Origin: an uncultured Chryseobacterium sp.
Lineage (GTDB): Bacteria > Bacteroidota > Bacteroidia > Flavobacteriales > Weeksellaceae
Direction: 5' to 3'
DNA length: 64,000 nt
Assembly: GCA_913778505.1 (NCBI GenBank)
Contig: CAJYWD010000004.1
Span: 90,433 to 154,432 of the forward strand
In this document: one piece after another, positions 63,643-64,000 of the stretch
Numbering within the stretch: position 1 is the stretch's first letter
Layout of the letters: each line of letters opens with the position of its first letter
Notes under the pieces: generated by a model
What the model was told of the DNA's origin: nothing
Databases searched by the model: none
The model's input: the letters and a program-made list of their open reading frames with translations, nothing else
Program-made: the position numbers and the translations under genes

Positions 63643-63740
63643 AGTGTATATAAATAACTCAACTGCCATTATCTTACTAAGCGAAGTCAATTTGCAGAAG
63701 TCTATTACCTAAAAAATCATTATCTTAAAGTCTATATCTC

Positions 63741-63748
63741 TATCTTTG
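63741..63748 (+). promoter_or_regulatory. -7 box of the glycosyltransferase gene
   Basis: TATCTTTG matches TAnnTTTG, 13 bp before the GTG start. No -33 match. Confidence 0.45.
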
Positions 63749-63761
63749 TAAAAAATCGCAA

Positions 63762-64000
63762 GTGCCAGAAGTTTCCATCATCACCCCGAGCTACAATTCT
63801 TCAAAATATCTGAATGAAACGATCCAGTCTGTTCTCAACCAAACTTTCCAAGATTGGGAATGGCTGATTACAGATGATTGTTCTACGGACCAATCGGTGG
63901 AGATTCTGGAACAACAAAACGATCCGAGAATCAAAGTTTTCAAAGCTGAGAAAAATGGCGGCGCAGGCCATGCAAGAAATATTTCACTGGAAAATGCAAC
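63762..64000 (+). CDS. Family 2 glycosyltransferase, cut by the window end
   Basis: 79 codons visible from a GTG start. VSIITPSYNSSKYL and LITDDCSTDQSVEIL are the GT2 nucleotide-sugar binding start with the DD of the DxD region; KNGGAGHARNISL follows. Acts in surface polysaccharide or LPS synthesis. The 3' part lies outside the window. Confidence 0.9.
   Translation, partial: MPEVSIITPSYNSSKYLNETIQSVLNQTFQDWEWLITDDCSTDQSVEILEQQNDPRIKVFKAEKNGGAGHARNISLENA

Noticed and set aside
63328..63653. Protein-coding frames in the spacer before the glycosyltransferase
   Set aside because: They run through palindromic repeats and lack any motif.

Overview
This is a chromosomal window from a member of the Bacteroidota, class Flavobacteriia, most like the Chryseobacterium/Weeksellaceae group. 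The evidence is direct: AT-rich intergenic DNA with repeated TAnnTTTG -7 boxes (the Bacteroidota primary sigma factor motif), a type IX secretion substrate with its PorV-like partner, bacillithiol genes (bshA, bshB1), the b558-type three-subunit succinate dehydrogenase, and lipoproteins with an acidic export signal after the lipidated cysteine. No prophage, insertion sequence, integrase or CRISPR array was seen. Most of the window is ordinary core genome; the unusual content lies in small mobile-looking repeats, two decayed genes and a few regulatory layouts.

Layout. 0-8 kb: secreted M13 peptidase, rpoN, sdhCAB. 7.6-14 kb: PspC, a DUF2851 gene broken by an in-frame amber codon, a secreted protein, bshA, a GH3 hexosaminidase, a surface lipoprotein. 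14-25.7 kb: 1-Cys peroxiredoxin; a minus-strand operon EamA transporter / PorV-like / T9SS cargo / secreted protein; acyl-CoA carboxylase beta subunit; a four-gene operon DUF2089 / PH-like / Yip1-like / serine hydrolase. 25.9-34.7 kb: arginine decarboxylase, cobalamin adenosyltransferase, a 42-residue lipoprotein overlapping thiamin pyrophosphokinase, ABC exporter, WYL regulator with a convergent DinB gene, lptB, TrmH-type methyltransferase. 34.7-39.2 kb: two paralogous tiny lipoproteins flanking a two-gene membrane/lipoprotein unit, then 5-formyl-THF cyclo-ligase and trhO. 39.2-53.3 kb: a 21-bp tandem repeat, DPP-IV peptidase, a toxin-antitoxin pair with a dead toxin, three POT peptide transporters interrupted by GNAT and YhcG genes, a thioredoxin-like protein, an intact YoeB/YefM pair, recG. 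53.3-64 kb: tRNA-His, bshB1, then exbB-exbD-exbD-tonB-small membrane protein-PstS-like-TPR, leuS, and the start of a family 2 glycosyltransferase.

How the genes work together. SdhCAB feeds electrons to menaquinone; ExbB/ExbD/TonB energise outer-membrane uptake, and the POT carriers, DPP-IV and M13 peptidases suggest a peptide-using lifestyle. The PorV-like protein and the sorting-domain protein probably act together at the cell surface.

Most noteworthy observations: (1) leuS carries two in-frame insertions made of intergenic-type repeats, one a hairpin of 7-bp units (4 units, 10-bp spacer, 4 inverted units) and one a short GC-rich palindrome beside the KMSKS loop; (2) 28-bp blocks of four 7-bp units recur through the spacers; (3) a dispersed 19-bp inverted repeat occurs three times with stem-preserving base changes; (4) the two tiny lipoprotein genes share a conserved upstream block of about 50 bp containing a palindrome; (5) the DUF2089 operon has two dyads 21 bp apart at its promoter; (6) a ParE/RelE-type toxin reads through in one frame with two stop codons.
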